Assembly (NCBI RefSeq): GCF_019264445.1
Contig: NZ_JAHVAB010000028.1
Coordinates: 1 to 64,000 of the forward strand
DNA: 64,000 bases
Direction of reading: 5' to 3'
From: Hydrogenophaga sp.
Lineage (GTDB): Bacteria; Pseudomonadota; Gammaproteobacteria; Burkholderiales; Burkholderiaceae_C
Of this stretch, positions 8,956-21,525 are shown one piece after another. The notes beneath the pieces are model-generated. The model was not told the DNA's origin, made no database searches, and was given only the letters and a program-made list of their open reading frames with translations. How positions within the stretch are numbered: the first letter of the stretch is position 1; each line of letters starts with the position of its first letter. The position numbers and the translations under genes are program-made.

Positions 8956-10027
8956 TGGCACGCATCGAACTTGACCTGGCGCACGCCTACAAGCCCAACC
9001 CGAAGGCGGATGAAGACTACGCACTGCTTCCCTTGCAGATGACCTTCGAGGACGGTGGCGCTTACGCGCTGCTCGGTCCTTCGGGCTGCGGCAAAACCAC
9101 CATGCTCAACATCATGTCGGGCCTGCTGGTGCCTTCCCACGGCAGCGTGCGCTTCGACGGGCAGGACGTGACGCGGCAGAGCCCGCAGCAGCGCAACATC
9201 GCGCAGGTGTTCCAGTTCCCTGTGATCTACGACACCATGACCGTGGCGCAGAACCTGGCGTTCCCGCTGAAGAACCGCCAGGTGCCCGAGGCGGAAATCA
9301 AGGCGCAGGTGGGCCGCATTGCGGAAATGCTGGAGATGAGCCACCAGCTCGACATGCGCGCCGCCGGCCTGTCTGCCGACCAGAAACAGAAGATCTCGCT
9401 GGGCCGCGGCCTGGTGCGCTCGGACGTGTCGGCCGTGCTGTTCGACGAGCCGCTGACCGTCATCGACCCGCACCTCAAGTGGCAGCTGCGGCGCAAGCTC
9501 AAGCAGATCCACCACGAGCTCAAGCTCACGCTGATCTACGTCACGCACGACCAGGTGGAGGCGCTCACCTTTGCCGACGAGGTCGTGGTGATGACGCGCG
9601 GACGCGCTGTGCAGGTGGGCGCGGCCAAGGCGCTCTTTGAGCGACCAGCGCACACCTTCGTGGGGCACTTCATCGGTTCGCCGGGCATGAACTTCCTGCC
9701 CGCCACGGGTGTGCGCGGCGGCTTGCTGGTGCTGGGGCATCCGCTGGCGCTCACCCATGGACAGGTGCTGCCCGAGGGCGAGCTCAAGCTCGGCATTCGA
9801 CCGGAGTACCTGGCCCTGGGCGCCGCCGGCGAGCCCAACACCCTGCCCGCCAAGGTCACGCGCGTGCAGGACATCGGCACCTACGTGATGGTGACCTGCG
9901 AAGCCGGCGAGCACCGCCTGAAATGCCGCCTGACCCCTGAAGTGCCCGCGCCGCAGCCCGGCGCGACCGTGCACCTGAGGCTGCTCGGCGAGCACACCTG
10001 CTTCTACCAGCATGAGGCCCTGATTTC

Positions 10028-10031
<4 letters not shown>
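8955..10031 (+). CDS. glpT: Glycerol ABC transporter ATPase GlpT
   Basis: The partner ATPase, also 358 residues. Walker A is a standard GPSGCGKT, and Walker B/D-loop read LFDEPLTVID. The signature is degenerate, LSADQKQ in place of LSGGQ, so of the two composite ATP sites one may be weak. The C-terminal domain resembles the regulatory domain of UgpC-like proteins. The ATG overlaps the glpS stop by one base (TGATG), and the stop overlaps glpP, so expression is coupled. The name follows the Rhizobium system and is unrelated to the enteric GlpT antiporter. Confidence 0.86.
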
Positions 10032-10913
<882 letters not shown>

Positions 10914-10921
<8 letters not shown>

Positions 10922-11726
10922 CCGCAGATTCAAGAAGAGGACGCTCTTCCTCATCGCTTACCTGGTCTTCGCGCTGCTGCCCATCTACTGGATGGTCAAC
11001 ATGAGTTTCAAGACCAACCAGGAAATCCTCTCGTCGTTTTCCCTGTGGCCGGCCGCGTTCACCTGGGACAACTACCGAACCATCTTCACCGACCCGTCGT
11101 GGTACTCGGGCTACATCAACAGCCTCATCTACGTGGGCATCAACACGGTGATCTCGCTCACCGTGGCGCTGCCGGCGGCCTACGCTTTCTCGCGCTACCG
11201 TTTCCTGGGCGACAAGCACGTGTTCTTCTGGCTGCTCACCAACCGCATGACGCCACCCGCCGTGTTTCTGCTGCCGTTCTTCCAGCTCTACACCACGTTG
11301 GGATTGATGGACACCCACATCGCGGTGGCCATGGCGCACCTGCTGTTCAACGTGCCGCTGGCGGTGTGGATTCTGGAAGGCTTCATGAGCGGCATTCCGC
11401 GCGAAATCGATGAGACGGCCTACATCGACGGCTACAGCTTCCCGCGCTTCTTCTTCACCATCTTCCTGCCGCTGATCAAGGCCGGCGTGGGCGTGGCGGC
11501 GTTCTTCTGCTTCATGTTCAGCTGGGTGGAGCTGCTGCTCGCGCGCACGCTCACCAGCGTGAACGCCAAGCCCATCGTGGCCACCATGACCCGCACCGTG
11601 AGCGCCAGCGGCATGGACTGGGCCACGCTGGCGGCGGCGGGTGTGCTGACCATCGTGCCGGGCGCCATCGTCATCTGGTTCGTGCGCCACTACATCGCCA
11701 AGGGCTTTGCCATGGGGAGGGTCTGA
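10914..11726 (+). CDS. glpQ: Glycerol ABC transporter permease GlpQ
   Basis: A 270-residue MalG-type permease, the second membrane subunit. I chose the ATG at 10914 because it gives a short basic N-terminus (MDNRRFKKRT) before the first helix and overlaps the glpP stop; a longer reading would sit inside glpP. The EAA loop reads IDETAYIDGYSFPRFFF at about residues 163-179. Not related to the phosphodiesterase also called GlpQ. Confidence 0.88.
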
Positions 11727-11727
11727 C

Positions 11728-12036
11728 ATGTTTGCGTGGATGGTCTGGACCACACCCGTGGCCGTTTTCTTCACCTGCATCGCGCTCATGCTGATCGGCA
11801 TGACCGTGTGGGAGCTCAAGTCGCCCACGGTTGAGCGCAAGGGATTTCTGCCACTGGTGACCACCCGCGGCGACCGCCTCTTCATCGGCCTGCTCGGCGC
11901 CGCGTACATCAACCTGGCGTTTGTGGGCCTGGCGGGCTGGCTCATGGAGTGGCTCTCGCTGGAGCAGGAGCCCAGCATCTGGATCGCCTTCGTGGCTTCC
12001 ATGGGCTGGCTGGCGCTGGTGCTGCGCAAAGGCTGA
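11728..12036 (+). CDS. glpU: Small membrane protein of the glycerol importer (DUF2160, GlpU-like)
   Basis: A 102-residue protein with three hydrophobic segments (about residues 5-28, 50-70 and 80-98) and a basic cytoplasmic loop between the first two (VERKGFLPLVTTRGDR). It begins one base after the glpQ stop. Its size and position match the small DUF2160 protein found in rhizobial glycerol importer operons (glpU). Its exact role is not known to me; it may be an accessory subunit of the transporter. Confidence 0.8.
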   Translation: MFAWMVWTTPVAVFFTCIALMLIGMTVWELKSPTVERKGFLPLVTTRGDRLFIGLLGAAYINLAFVGLAGWLMEWLSLEQEPSIWIAFVASMGWLALVLRKG

Positions 12037-12060
12037 ACGCTTTCACTCTCTTTGCGGTAT

Positions 12061-12110
12061 TCGGCCCGTTGCTTCCCCGGGGCCGAGACCTGTCACACAC
12101 CGGGGAAGCA
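12061..12110 (+). promoter_or_regulatory. Intercistronic hairpin with a mutually exclusive alternative
   Basis: The glpU-glpV gap can form an 11-bp perfect stem, TGCTTCCCCGG (12070-12080) with CCGGGGAAGCA (12100-12110), loop 19 bases. An alternative 7-bp stem pairs TCGGCCC (12061-12067) with GGGCCGA (12080-12086) and cannot coexist fully with the first. Strong hairpins before binding-protein genes usually protect the downstream mRNA so the binding protein is made in excess. There is no T-run, so it is not a classical terminator. Confidence 0.5.
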
Positions 12111-12129
12111 CACCGCTCGAGGAGACAAC

Positions 12130-13863
<1,734 letters not shown>

Positions 13864-13891
13864 TGTAGCGCGTCATTTTTTGTAGCAACCC

Positions 13892-13920
13892 GCCCTTTGC
13901 GCCAAAGAGGTGCAAAGGGC
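13892..13920 (+). promoter_or_regulatory. Hairpin between glpV and glpD
   Basis: GCCCTTTGC (13892-13900) pairs perfectly with GCAAAGGGC (13912-13920) around an 11-base loop. The following bases are CACTTTCTTT rather than a clean T-run, and glpD starts 14 bases later, so I read it as a processing or attenuation hairpin and not a full terminator. Confidence 0.45.
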
Positions 13921-13933
13921 CACTTTCTTTCCC

Positions 13934-15523
13934 ATGAAACGCGCAGAACTGCTTGAATCGCTGACCCGCCACGGTGTGTACGACCTGGCCGTCGTCGGCG
14001 GTGGTGCCACCGGCCTGGGCGTGGCACTGGACGCCGCGCTGCGCGGTTTCTCCGTCGTGCTGCTCGAGTCCCACGACTTTGCCGGCGGAACGTCGTCCCG
14101 GTCCACCAAGCTGTTGCACGGGGGCGTGCGCTACCTCGCCCAGGGCAACTTGTCCCTGGTGCGCGAGGCGCTGGCCGAACGGGCCACTGTGCTGCGCATC
14201 GCGCCCCATTTGGCGCAACCGCTGCCCTTTGTCATGCCGTCCTACCGCTGGTGGCAGACCCCTTTCTATGGCCTGGGCCTCAAGCTGTATGACCTGCTCG
14301 CAGGCGCCGCCGGTCTGGGCAGAACCGAATTCCTCAACCGCGCCGAGGCGCTTCAGGCCTTGCCGGGCGTGAACCCGGAAGGCTTGCGCGGCGGCGTCAA
14401 GTACTGGGATGGACAGTTCGACGATGCGCGACTGGCCTTGGCGCTGGCCCGCAGCGCGGAGGCTGCGGGCGCGCAGGTGCTCAACTACGCAGAAGTCACT
14501 GCGGTGAGCCAGCTCAGCGCAGGCGCACAGCCGCTCTCGGCGCTGCAAGTGACAGACCGGCGCACCGGCGCATCGATGGCGTTGCAGGCCCGTTGCGTGG
14601 TCAATGCCACCGGCGTCTGGGTGGACGCGCTGCGCGACCACACCCAGCCGGCGGCGAGTCAGGGGATGCCATCACGCATGGTCAGCCCCAGCCAGGGCGT
14701 GCATGTGGTGGTCGACCGAGAGTTCATGCCCGGTGGCCACGCCTTGCTGGTGCCCAAGACGCGAGATGGCCGCGTGCTGTTTGCCGTCCCGTGGCTGGGC
14801 AAGCTGGTGCTCGGCACCACCGACACCCCGCGGCGCGACCTGCCCCGTGAGCCCGATGCATTTGCCGAAGAGCTCGACTTCATCCTCAGCGAGGCCAGTC
14901 AGGCCTTGAGCCGACCCGTGCGCCGGGAAGACATCCGCAGCCTCTGGGTCGGCCTGCGCCCGCTGGTGGCGGCGCCCGAGGCCGCCGAAGGGGGCACCAA
15001 GGTGCTGTCGAGGGAGCACACCATCTTGGTCGACCCCAACGGGCTCGTCACGGTCACGGGCGGCAAATGGACCACCTACCGCGCGATGGCCGAGGACGTG
15101 CTTGAGCGTTGTTTCGATCATCAACTGCTGCCGCGCCGCTCGGGCGGCCAGAGTGCGCACCATGTCCTGATGGGCGCGGCTGCGGTCAGCAGTCCGGTGG
15201 TGCCCTTGCACGCTGCACCCGGCCCGCACCTGTACGGCACCGAGCAGGCTGCCGTGGCGGCCTGCCCCGGGCAGGCGGTGATGCTCGGCGCCGGCCTGAC
15301 CGAGGCCATGGTGCGCTACGCCGCCCGCTTCGAACATGCGCAGACCGTTGAGGACGTGCTGGCCCGCCGCTGGCGCGTCATCTTCCTGGACGCGGCCGAG
15401 GCGGCCCGCATGGCGCCGTTGGTGGCTGCCATCCTCGTTGAGGAGCTGGGCGCCGATCCAGAACTGGCAGCGTTTCAAGCGCTGTGTGCCCGGTATCTGC
15501 CTGCATCGACCAACACAGGTTGA
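13934..15523 (+). CDS. glpD: Aerobic glycerol-3-phosphate dehydrogenase GlpD
   Basis: A 529-residue FAD enzyme that oxidises glycerol-3-phosphate to dihydroxyacetone phosphate and passes electrons to quinone at the inner membrane. The FAD-binding Rossmann motif is VVGGGATGLGVALDAALRG at about residues 20-38, followed by the substrate-loop signature GGTSSRSTKLLHGGVRYL. I chose the ATG at 13934 (MKRAELLESL); upstream codons would lie in the hairpin. It ends the glycerol operon and its stop codon overlaps the -35 of the ribosomal promoter. Confidence 0.95.
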   Translation: MKRAELLESLTRHGVYDLAVVGGGATGLGVALDAALRGFSVVLLESHDFAGGTSSRSTKLLHGGVRYLAQGNLSLVREALAERATVLRIAPHLAQPLPFVMPSYRWWQTPFYGLGLKLYDLLAGAAGLGRTEFLNRAEALQALPGVNPEGLRGGVKYWDGQFDDARLALALARSAEAAGAQVLNYAEVTAVSQLSAGAQPLSALQVTDRRTGASMALQARCVVNATGVWVDALRDHTQPAASQGMPSRMVSPSQGVHVVVDREFMPGGHALLVPKTRDGRVLFAVPWLGKLVLGTTDTPRRDLPREPDAFAEELDFILSEASQALSRPVRREDIRSLWVGLRPLVAAPEAAEGGTKVLSREHTILVDPNGLVTVTGGKWTTYRAMAEDVLERCFDHQLLPRRSGGQSAHHVLMGAAAVSSPVVPLHAAPGPHLYGTEQAAVAACPGQAVMLGAGLTEAMVRYAARFEHAQTVEDVLARRWRVIFLDAAEAARMAPLVAAILVEELGADPELAAFQALCARYLPASTNTG

Positions 15524-15549
15524 CGCACGATCTGAGTTCATGCCATAAT
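15520..15549 (+). promoter_or_regulatory. Promoter of the rplN ribosomal operon
   Basis: TTGACG (15520-15525), an 18-base spacer and CATAAT (15544-15549) make a good sigma-70 promoter. Its -35 overlaps the glpD stop codon. The leader to rplN would be about 140 bases. Confidence 0.7.
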
Positions 15550-15555
15550 TCGCGG

Positions 15556-15575
15556 CTTCGCTTGAAAAAGCGGAG
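15556..15575 (+). promoter_or_regulatory. Leader hairpin of the rplN operon
   Basis: CTTCGCTT pairs with AAGCGGAG (one G-T pair) around a GAAA tetraloop, right at the expected 5' end of the rplN transcript. It could stabilise the message or take part in feedback control. The remaining leader to 15698 holds no gene that I can see. Confidence 0.4.
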
Positions 15576-15698
15576 AGCTATCTGCCCACCGAAGCGGGCT
15601 CGCAAGGCATTCTGTCTGGCAAGCCTTCAACGACGGGCCCAAGACTGATCACTCCCGGCCGTGGTGGCTGGGGGGATTCAAGTTGGGACTTAAATCAA

Positions 15699-16067
15699 AT
15701 GATTCAAACGCAATCTCGACTCGATGTTGCTGACAACACGGGTGCGAAGTCCGTGATGTGCATCAAGGTGCTCGGCGGTTCCAAGCGCCGTTACGCCAGC
15801 GTGGGTGACGTCATCAAGGTCACCATCAAAGAAGCTGCGCCCCGTGGCCGCGTCAAAAAAGGCGAGGTCTACAACGCTGTGGTGGTTCGCACCGCCAAGG
15901 GCATCCGTCGTCAGGATGGCGCCTTGATCAAATTCGATGGCAACGCAGCTGTGTTGCTCAACGCCAAGCTGGAGCCGATTGGCACCCGCATCTTCGGACC
16001 GGTGACGCGCGAGCTGCGCACCGAGAAGTTCATGAAGATCGTGTCGCTGGCACCCGAGGTTCTCTGA
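15699..16067 (+). CDS. rplN: 50S ribosomal protein L14
   Basis: The 122-residue sequence opens [20 protein letters not shown] and contains the L14 signature [21 protein letters not shown]14 sits at the subunit interface of the ribosome. It is the first gene of this unit: the upstream S10-operon genes (rplP, rpmC, rpsQ) are not here, and glpD takes their place. Confidence 0.98.
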   Translation: MIQTQSRLDVADNTGAKSVMCIKVLGGSKRRYASVGDVIKVTIKEAAPRGRVKKGEVYNAVVVRTAKGIRRQDGALIKFDGNAAVLLNAKLEPIGTRIFGPVTRELRTEKFMKIVSLAPEVL

Positions 16068-16076
16068 GGAATCATC

Positions 16077-16397
16077 ATGAACAAGATTCGTAGTGGTGAC
16101 GAAGTCATCGTGATCGCCGGGCGCGACAAGGGCAAGCGCGGCAAGGTCGTGCTGCGCAGCGACGACAGCCGGTTGGTGGTCGAGGGCGTGAACCTCGTCA
16201 AGAAGCACGCCAAGCCCAATCCCATGAAGGGTATCGCTGGCGGCATCGTTGAAAAAACCATGCCTATTCACCAGTCCAACGTCGCCATCTTCAATGGCGC
16301 CACGGGCAAGGCGGATCGCGTGGGCATCAAGCTCCTGGCCGACGGCAAGAAAGTGCGCGTCTTCAAGTCCAGCGGCGAAGAAATCAAGGCGGCATGA
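16077..16397 (+). CDS. rplX: 50S ribosomal protein L24
   Basis: A 106-residue protein with the KOW motif near the N-terminus ([19 protein letters not shown]), an assembly initiator that binds 23S rRNA early. Nine bases after rplN. The stop overlaps an ATG just before rplE, giving a compact junction. Confidence 0.98.
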   Translation: MNKIRSGDEVIVIAGRDKGKRGKVVLRSDDSRLVVEGVNLVKKHAKPNPMKGIAGGIVEKTMPIHQSNVAIFNGATGKADRVGIKLLADGKKVRVFKSSGEEIKAA

Positions 16398-16399
16398 CC

Positions 16400-16939
16400 A
16401 TGGCACGTTTGCAAGAAATTTTCCGCGACACCATCGCTCCGGACCTCATGAAGAAGTTCGGCTACAAGTCGACGATGGAGGTCCCGCGCATCACCAAGAT
16501 CACGCTCAACATGGGTGTGAGCGAGGCTGTGGCTGACAAGAAGGTCATGGACAACGCAGTTGGCGACTTGACCAAGATCGCCGGGCAGAAGCCTGTGGTG
16601 ACCAAGGCGCGCAAGGCCATTGCGGGTTTCAAGATCCGCGAACAGCAGGCCATCGGCTGCATGGTGACCCTGCGTGGCGCCCGCATGTACGAATTCCTGG
16701 ACCGCTTCGTGACCGTGGCACTGCCCCGTGTGCGTGACTTCCGTGGTATCTCCGGCCGTTCTTTTGATGGTCGCGGCAACTACAACGTCGGCGTCAAAGA
16801 GCAAATCATTTTTCCTGAGATCGAGTACGACAAGGTTGATGCCTTGCGCGGTCTCAATATCAGCATCACGACGACCGCCAAGAACGACGAAGAGTGCAAG
16901 GCTCTCCTGGCTGGTTTCCGTTTCCCGTTCAAGAACTGA
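16400..16939 (+). CDS. rplE: 50S ribosomal protein L5
   Basis: A 179-residue 5S-rRNA-binding protein ([20 protein letters not shown]). Two in-frame ATGs occur, at 16394 and 16400. I chose the second because AAGG at 16387-16390 is correctly spaced only for it and because family members begin MARLQ. It follows rplX by two bases. Confidence 0.96.
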   Translation: MARLQEIFRDTIAPDLMKKFGYKSTMEVPRITKITLNMGVSEAVADKKVMDNAVGDLTKIAGQKPVVTKARKAIAGFKIREQQAIGCMVTLRGARMYEFLDRFVTVALPRVRDFRGISGRSFDGRGNYNVGVKEQIIFPEIEYDKVDALRGLNISITTTAKNDEECKALLAGFRFPFKN

Positions 16940-16947
16940 GGTGGCGC

Positions 16948-17253
16948 GTGGCTAAACAAGCACTACTCCAACGTGAACTCAAGCGCGAGAAGCTCGCGGC
17001 CAAGTTCGCCAAGAAATACACCGAGCTCAAGGCGACGTCCAGCGACGCCAAGAAAAGCGAAGAAGAGCGCGATGCCGCTCGCCTCGCGCTGCAAAAGCTG
17101 CCCCGCAACGCAAACCCGACCCGTCAGCGCAACCGCTGCGAGATCACCGGTCGTCCGCGTGGCACGTTCGCCCACTTCGGCCTGGCTCGCGCCAAGGTCC
17201 GTGAAATGGCGTTTGCCGGTGAAATCCCCGGTATCACCAAAGCCAGCTGGTAA
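16948..17253 (+). CDS. rpsN: 30S ribosomal protein S14
   Basis: 101 residues, starting at a GTG ([16 protein letters not shown]) preceded by GAGG. This is the long zinc-free form of S14: it lacks the paired CxxC motifs and has the conserved [20 protein letters not shown] segment. It helps assemble the 30S head. Confidence 0.97.
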   Translation: MAKQALLQRELKREKLAAKFAKKYTELKATSSDAKKSEEERDAARLALQKLPRNANPTRQRNRCEITGRPRGTFAHFGLARAKVREMAFAGEIPGITKASW

Positions 17254-17271
17254 GCACTAGGAGAACCACAA

Positions 17272-17667
17272 ATGAGCATGAGTGATCCTATTGCCGACAT
17301 GTTGACCCGCATCCGCAACGCACAGATGGTCGAGAAGGCCAGCGTGACGATGCCGGCATCCAAGGTCAAAGCCGCGATCGCCCAGGTCCTGAAGGACGAA
17401 GGCTATATCGACGGATTCCAGGTCAAGAGTGCCGACGGCAAGAACGAGCTTGAGATTTCCCTCAAGTACTACGCTGGCCGTCCGGTGATCGAGCGCATCG
17501 AGCGCGTGAGCCGTCCTGGTCTGCGCGTTTACCGTGGCCGCAACGCCATCCCTCAGGTCCAGAACGGTCTGGGCGTGGCCATCGTCACCACGCCTCAGGG
17601 CGTGATGACCGACCGCAAGGCGCGCGCCACCGGTGTGGGCGGCGAAGTCCTGTGTTACGTCGCCTGA
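17272..17667 (+). CDS. rpsH: 30S ribosomal protein S8
   Basis: 131 residues, [18 protein letters not shown] at the N-terminus and the C-terminal [18 protein letters not shown] that binds 16S rRNA. In E. coli S8 is the translational repressor of the spc operon by binding near rplE; a similar role here is possible but no S8 target mimic was established. Confidence 0.98.
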   Translation: MSMSDPIADMLTRIRNAQMVEKASVTMPASKVKAAIAQVLKDEGYIDGFQVKSADGKNELEISLKYYAGRPVIERIERVSRPGLRVYRGRNAIPQVQNGLGVAIVTTPQGVMTDRKARATGVGGEVLCYVA

Positions 17668-17689
17668 TGCGGGCATTGAGGAGAAACTG

Positions 17690-18223
17690 ATGTCACGTAT
17701 TGGAAAACTGCCCGTTACCGTCCCTGCCGGGGTGGAAGTCGCGGTCAAAGACAACCAGATCAATGTCAAGGGCGCCCTGGGTGCCCTGGCCCTGACGCAA
17801 AACGCGCTGGTCAAGATCGAAAACAACGCGGGCACGCTGACCTTTGCCCCCGTCGATGACTCTCGCGAAGCCAACGCCATGTCCGGCACCATGCGCCAGC
17901 TGGTGAACAACATGGTCAACGGCGTGAGCAAGGGTTTCGAGAAGAAGTTGACGCTGCTGGGTGTGGGTTACAAGGCCCAGGCACAGGGCAGCAAGCTAAA
18001 CCTGACGGTTGGCTACTCCCACCCTGTGGTGATGGACATGCCTGCTGGTATCAAGGTGGAAACCCCGACGCCGACCGAAATTCTGATCAAGGGTTCCGAC
18101 CGCCAGCGTGTGGGCCAGATTGCGTCCGAGGTGCGAGCTGTTCGCCCCCCTGAGCCTTACAAGGGCAAGGGCATCCGTTATTCGGATGAGAAGGTCGTGA
18201 TCAAGGAAACCAAGAAGAAATAA
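17690..18223 (+). CDS. rplF: 50S ribosomal protein L6
   Basis: 177 residues with the L6 duplication: [17 protein letters not shown] at the start and the signature [14 protein letters not shown] near the end. The ATG at 17690 follows GAGGAG. It sits near the factor-binding site of the large subunit. Confidence 0.98.
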   Translation: MSRIGKLPVTVPAGVEVAVKDNQINVKGALGALALTQNALVKIENNAGTLTFAPVDDSREANAMSGTMRQLVNNMVNGVSKGFEKKLTLLGVGYKAQAQGSKLNLTVGYSHPVVMDMPAGIKVETPTPTEILIKGSDRQRVGQIASEVRAVRPPEPYKGKGIRYSDEKVVIKETKKK

Positions 18224-18234
18224 GGATCAGGATC

Positions 18235-18600
18235 ATGTTGACCAAAAAAGAGCAACGTCTCCGTCGCGCCCGCCAGACGCGCATCCGCATTGCGCAACAA
18301 GGCGCCGTGCGCCTGAGCGTGAACCGCACGAACCTGCACATCTACGCCACTGTCATTTCCGACGACGGCAGCCGCGTGCTGGCTGCCGCTTCCACGGCAG
18401 AAGCCGAGGTGCGCGCGCAGATCGGTGGCGCTGGCAAGGGTGGCAACACCACCGCTGCTGCCCTGGTGGGCAAGCGCATTGCTGAAAAGGCCAAGGCTGC
18501 CGGCATCGAAAAGGTGGCCTTTGACCGTTCCGGTTTTGCATACCACGGCCGGGTGAAAGCCCTGGCAGATGCGGCCCGTGAAGCCGGTCTGCAGTTCTGA
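18235..18600 (+). CDS. rplR: 50S ribosomal protein L18
   Basis: 121 residues; basic N-terminus ([19 protein letters not shown]) and conserved C-terminal [20 protein letters not shown]. It binds 5S rRNA together with L5. Confidence 0.98.
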   Translation: MLTKKEQRLRRARQTRIRIAQQGAVRLSVNRTNLHIYATVISDDGSRVLAAASTAEAEVRAQIGGAGKGGNTTAAALVGKRIAEKAKAAGIEKVAFDRSGFAYHGRVKALADAAREAGLQF

Positions 18601-18618
18601 TCAGGCGGGATACACAAA

Positions 18619-19137
18619 ATGGCTAAATTTACGGCAAACATCAAGAACGAAGCGAACGAAGACGGTTTGCGCGAAAAGATGATCGCGATCAACCGCGTGA
18701 CCAAGGTGGTCAAGGGCGGTCGCATTCTCGGTTTCGCAGCGCTTACCGTGGTCGGTGACGGCGATGGCCGCGTTGGCATGGGCAAGGGCAAGGCGCGTGA
18801 AGTGCCAGTGGCTGTGCAAAAAGCCATGGAGCAAGCCCGCCGCAACATGATCAAGGTGTCGCTCAAGAACGGCTCCCTGCATCACAGTGTGCATGGCGAG
18901 CACGGCGCATCCAACGTGATGATGCTGCCGGCCGCCAAGGGTACCGGCATCATTGCAGGTGGTCCGATGCGCGCAGTGTTTGAAGTGCTGGGTATCACCG
19001 ACGTCGTTGCAAAGAGCCATGGTTCGAGCAACCCGTACAACCTGGTGCGCGCCACGCTGGACGCACTGAAGAACTCGACGACCCCTTCCGATGTGGCTGC
19101 AAAGCGTGGCAAGTCTGTCGAAGAAATTCTGGGTTGA
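18619..19137 (+). CDS. rpsE: 30S ribosomal protein S5
   Basis: 172 residues. The S5 double-stranded-RNA-binding motif begins [18 protein letters not shown], and [14 protein letters not shown] and [20 protein letters not shown] follow. It takes part in decoding accuracy and mRNA unwinding at the entry channel. Confidence 0.98.
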   Translation: MAKFTANIKNEANEDGLREKMIAINRVTKVVKGGRILGFAALTVVGDGDGRVGMGKGKAREVPVAVQKAMEQARRNMIKVSLKNGSLHHSVHGEHGASNVMMLPAAKGTGIIAGGPMRAVFEVLGITDVVAKSHGSSNPYNLVRATLDALKNSTTPSDVAAKRGKSVEEILG

Positions 19138-19148
19138 TTGGAGAGATC

Positions 19149-19331
19149 ATGACCACTCAAAACACCGTCAAGGTCCAATTGGTGCGCAGCCCCATTGGTA
19201 CCAAGCAATCTCACCGCGACACCGTCCGTGGCCTGGGTCTGCGCAAGCTCAATAGCGTCAGCGAGCTGCAGGACACGCCCGCTGTGCGCGGCATGATCAA
19301 CAAGATCAGCTACCTGATCAAGATCGTCTGA
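19149..19331 (+). CDS. rpmD: 50S ribosomal protein L30
   Basis: A 60-residue L30 ([19 protein letters not shown] then GLGLRKLNS). The ATG at 19149 follows GGAGAGATC. The gene is 11 bases after rpsE. Confidence 0.97.
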   Translation: MTTQNTVKVQLVRSPIGTKQSHRDTVRGLGLRKLNSVSELQDTPAVRGMINKISYLIKIV

Positions 19332-19345
19332 TCGGAGTCATTGAC

Positions 19346-19780
19346 ATGCAACTCAATACCATCAAGCCCTCTGAAGGCGCCAAGCATGCCAAGCGCCGCG
19401 TCGGTCGTGGCATCGGTTCGGGCCTGGGTAAAACAGCCGGTCGTGGCCACAAAGGTCAGAAGTCGCGTTCGGGCGGCTACCACAAGGTCGGCTTTGAAGG
19501 CGGCCAAATGCCCCTTCAGCGTCGCTTGCCCAAGCGCGGTTTCAAGTCGGCGCAGCTGCAGTTCAATGCAGAAGTGACTCTGAGCGACCTCAACGCGCTG
19601 TCGGTCACCGATGTCGATATGCTGGTGCTCAAGCAGGCGGGCCTCGTGCCGCACCTGGCCAAGCGCGTCAAGGTCGTCAAGACTGGTGAAATCTCGCGTG
19701 CTGTGACCCTCAAGGACATCGCAGCGACTGCCGGTGCCAAGCAGGCCATCGAAGCAGCCGGCGGTTCGCTGGCGGCCTGA
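19346..19780 (+). CDS. rplO: 50S ribosomal protein L15
   Basis: 144 residues with the glycine-rich N-terminal extension typical of L15 ([20 protein letters not shown], later [18 protein letters not shown]) that threads into 23S rRNA. A late assembly protein. Confidence 0.98.
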   Translation: MQLNTIKPSEGAKHAKRRVGRGIGSGLGKTAGRGHKGQKSRSGGYHKVGFEGGQMPLQRRLPKRGFKSAQLQFNAEVTLSDLNALSVTDVDMLVLKQAGLVPHLAKRVKVVKTGEISRAVTLKDIAATAGAKQAIEAAGGSLAA

Positions 19781-19803
19781 GTCCACACGAACGGGAAACA
19801 CCT

Positions 19804-21117
19804 GTGGCAACTGGTTCCGCGTCCCTGGCCAAAACTGGAAAGTTCGGCGACTTGCGTCGCCGACTCGTTTTCCTGTTGCTGGCCCTGGTGGTCTACCGTA
19901 TCGGGGCGCACATCCCTGTGCCCGGTATCGACCCCGCTCAACTGGCTCAATTGTTTCAGGGGCAGCAGGGCGGCATTCTGAGCTTGTTCAACATGTTCTC
20001 GGGCGGAGCGCTGTCGCGTTTCACCGTGTTCGCGTTGGGCATCATGCCGTACATCTCGGCTTCCATCATCATGCAGCTGATGACGTACGTGGTGCCCACG
20101 TTCGAGCAATTGAAGAAGGAAGGCGAGGCAGGTCGACGCAAGATCACGCAGTACACCCGTTATGGCACGCTCGCTTTGGCAATTTTCCAATCCATGGGTA
20201 TTGCTTTGGCGCTGGAAGGCTCTCCTGGTCTGGTGATTGATCCGGGCATGGGCTTCAGGCTGACCGCCGTGGTGAGCCTTGTGGCTGGGACGATGTTCCT
20301 GATGTGGCTGGGTGAGCAGATCACCGAGCGGGGTCTGGGCAATGGCATTTCGATCCTGATTTTTGCAGGTATCGCGGCTGGTTTGCCCAGCGCTGTTGGG
20401 GGCTTGCTTGAGCTCGTGCGCACTGGCGCGATGAATATTCTTGTCGCGATATTCATCATTGCGCTCGTGATCCTCGTGACGTATTTCGTGGTGTTCGTCG
20501 AGCGTGGCCAGCGCAAGATATTGGTTAACTACGCGCGCCGTCAGGTTGGCAACAAGGTCTATGGTGGGCAGTCGTCTCACCTGCCGCTCAAGCTGAACAT
20601 GGCCGGCGTGATCCCGCCCATCTTCGCTTCGTCGATCATTCTTCTGCCCACCACCGTGGTGAGCTGGGTAAGCACCGGCGACTCAACGCGTTGGCTCCGC
20701 GACATCGCTTCCGCCTTGTCGCCCGGGCAACCGATCTACGTGGCCCTGTATGCCGCTGCCATCGTCTTCTTCTGCTTCTTTTACACAGCGCTGGTGTTCA
20801 ACAGCCGCGAGACGGCGGACAACCTGAAGAAGAGCGGTGCATTCATTCCCGGCATTCGGCCAGGCGATCAAACAGCGCGCTACATCGACAAGATTCTGTT
20901 GCGACTGACTTTGGCCGGTGCCGTGTACATCACCGCGGTGTGTTTGCTCCCCGAGTTCCTGATCCTGAAGTACAACGTGCCGTTCTATTTTGGTGGCACT
21001 TCCCTGTTGATCATTGTGGTGGTCACCATGGACTTCATGGCGCAGGTTCAGAACTACATGATGTCGCAGCAATATGAGTCGCTGCTCAAGAAGGCCAATT
21101 TCAAAACAGCCCCTTGA
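19804..21117 (+). CDS. secY: Protein translocase channel subunit SecY
   Basis: 437 residues with ten transmembrane segments. Conserved features include [16 protein letters not shown] at the plug side, [17 protein letters not shown], and the cytoplasmic loop [21 protein letters not shown] that contacts SecA. It starts at a GTG at 19804, the only start consistent with the usual N-terminus. Together with SecE and SecG, encoded elsewhere, it forms the Sec pore used by PufC, GlpV and the Bug protein. Confidence 0.97.
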   Translation: MATGSASLAKTGKFGDLRRRLVFLLLALVVYRIGAHIPVPGIDPAQLAQLFQGQQGGILSLFNMFSGGALSRFTVFALGIMPYISASIIMQLMTYVVPTFEQLKKEGEAGRRKITQYTRYGTLALAIFQSMGIALALEGSPGLVIDPGMGFRLTAVVSLVAGTMFLMWLGEQITERGLGNGISILIFAGIAAGLPSAVGGLLELVRTGAMNILVAIFIIALVILVTYFVVFVERGQRKILVNYARRQVGNKVYGGQSSHLPLKLNMAGVIPPIFASSIILLPTTVVSWVSTGDSTRWLRDIASALSPGQPIYVALYAAAIVFFCFFYTALVFNSRETADNLKKSGAFIPGIRPGDQTARYIDKILLRLTLAGAVYITAVCLLPEFLILKYNVPFYFGGTSLLIIVVVTMDFMAQVQNYMMSQQYESLLKKANFKTAP

Positions 21118-21126
21118 ACTTCGCTT

Positions 21127-21345
21127 ATGGCCAAGGACGACGTGATCGAGATGCAGGGAGAGGTTGTAGAGAACCTGCCCAATGCGACCTTCAGGGTCAA
21201 GCTCGAAAACGGTCACGTGGTACTGGGGCACATCAGCGGCAAGATGCGGATGCATTACATCCGGATCTTGCCTGGAGATAAGGTCAAAGTAGAGCTCACG
21301 CCCTACGACCTCACTCGAGCTCGAATCGTATTTCGCTCGAAGTGA
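21127..21345 (+). CDS. infA: Translation initiation factor IF-1
   Basis: 72 residues, a single S1-like OB fold ([20 protein letters not shown], ending [18 protein letters not shown]). The gene lies between secY and rpmJ, the usual betaproteobacterial place. IF-1 binds the ribosomal A site during initiation; the window also carries the initiator tRNA at the end of this operon. Confidence 0.98.
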   Translation: MAKDDVIEMQGEVVENLPNATFRVKLENGHVVLGHISGKMRMHYIRILPGDKVKVELTPYDLTRARIVFRSK

Positions 21346-21388
21346 ACGGTCAGTTGTTGAATGTTTTAGGAATTTCTAGGAGAAGACT

Positions 21389-21502
21389 ATGAGAGTTTCG
21401 GCTTCGGTCAAGAAAATGTGCCGCAACTGTAAGATCATCAAGCGGCATGGCGTTGTGCGAGTCATTTGCACCGACCCGCGTCACAAGCAGCGTCAAGGCT
21501 GA
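21389..21502 (+). CDS. rpmJ: 50S ribosomal protein L36 (zinc form)
   Basis: A 37-residue gene, start ATG at 21389 after AGGAGAAG. The zinc ligands C11, C14, C27 and H32 are all present (MCRNC and CTDPRH), so this is the zinc-binding form. It is easy to overlook because of its length. Confidence 0.96.
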   Translation: MRVSASVKKMCRNCKIIKRHGVVRVICTDPRHKQRQG

Positions 21503-21525
21503 TTGGTTAGTTAAGAGGACCCAAC

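Noticed and set aside
13892-13920. Calling the glpV-glpD hairpin a rho-independent terminator
   Set aside because: The T content after the stem is interrupted (CACTTTCTTT), and glpD starts 14 bases later without another visible promoter.
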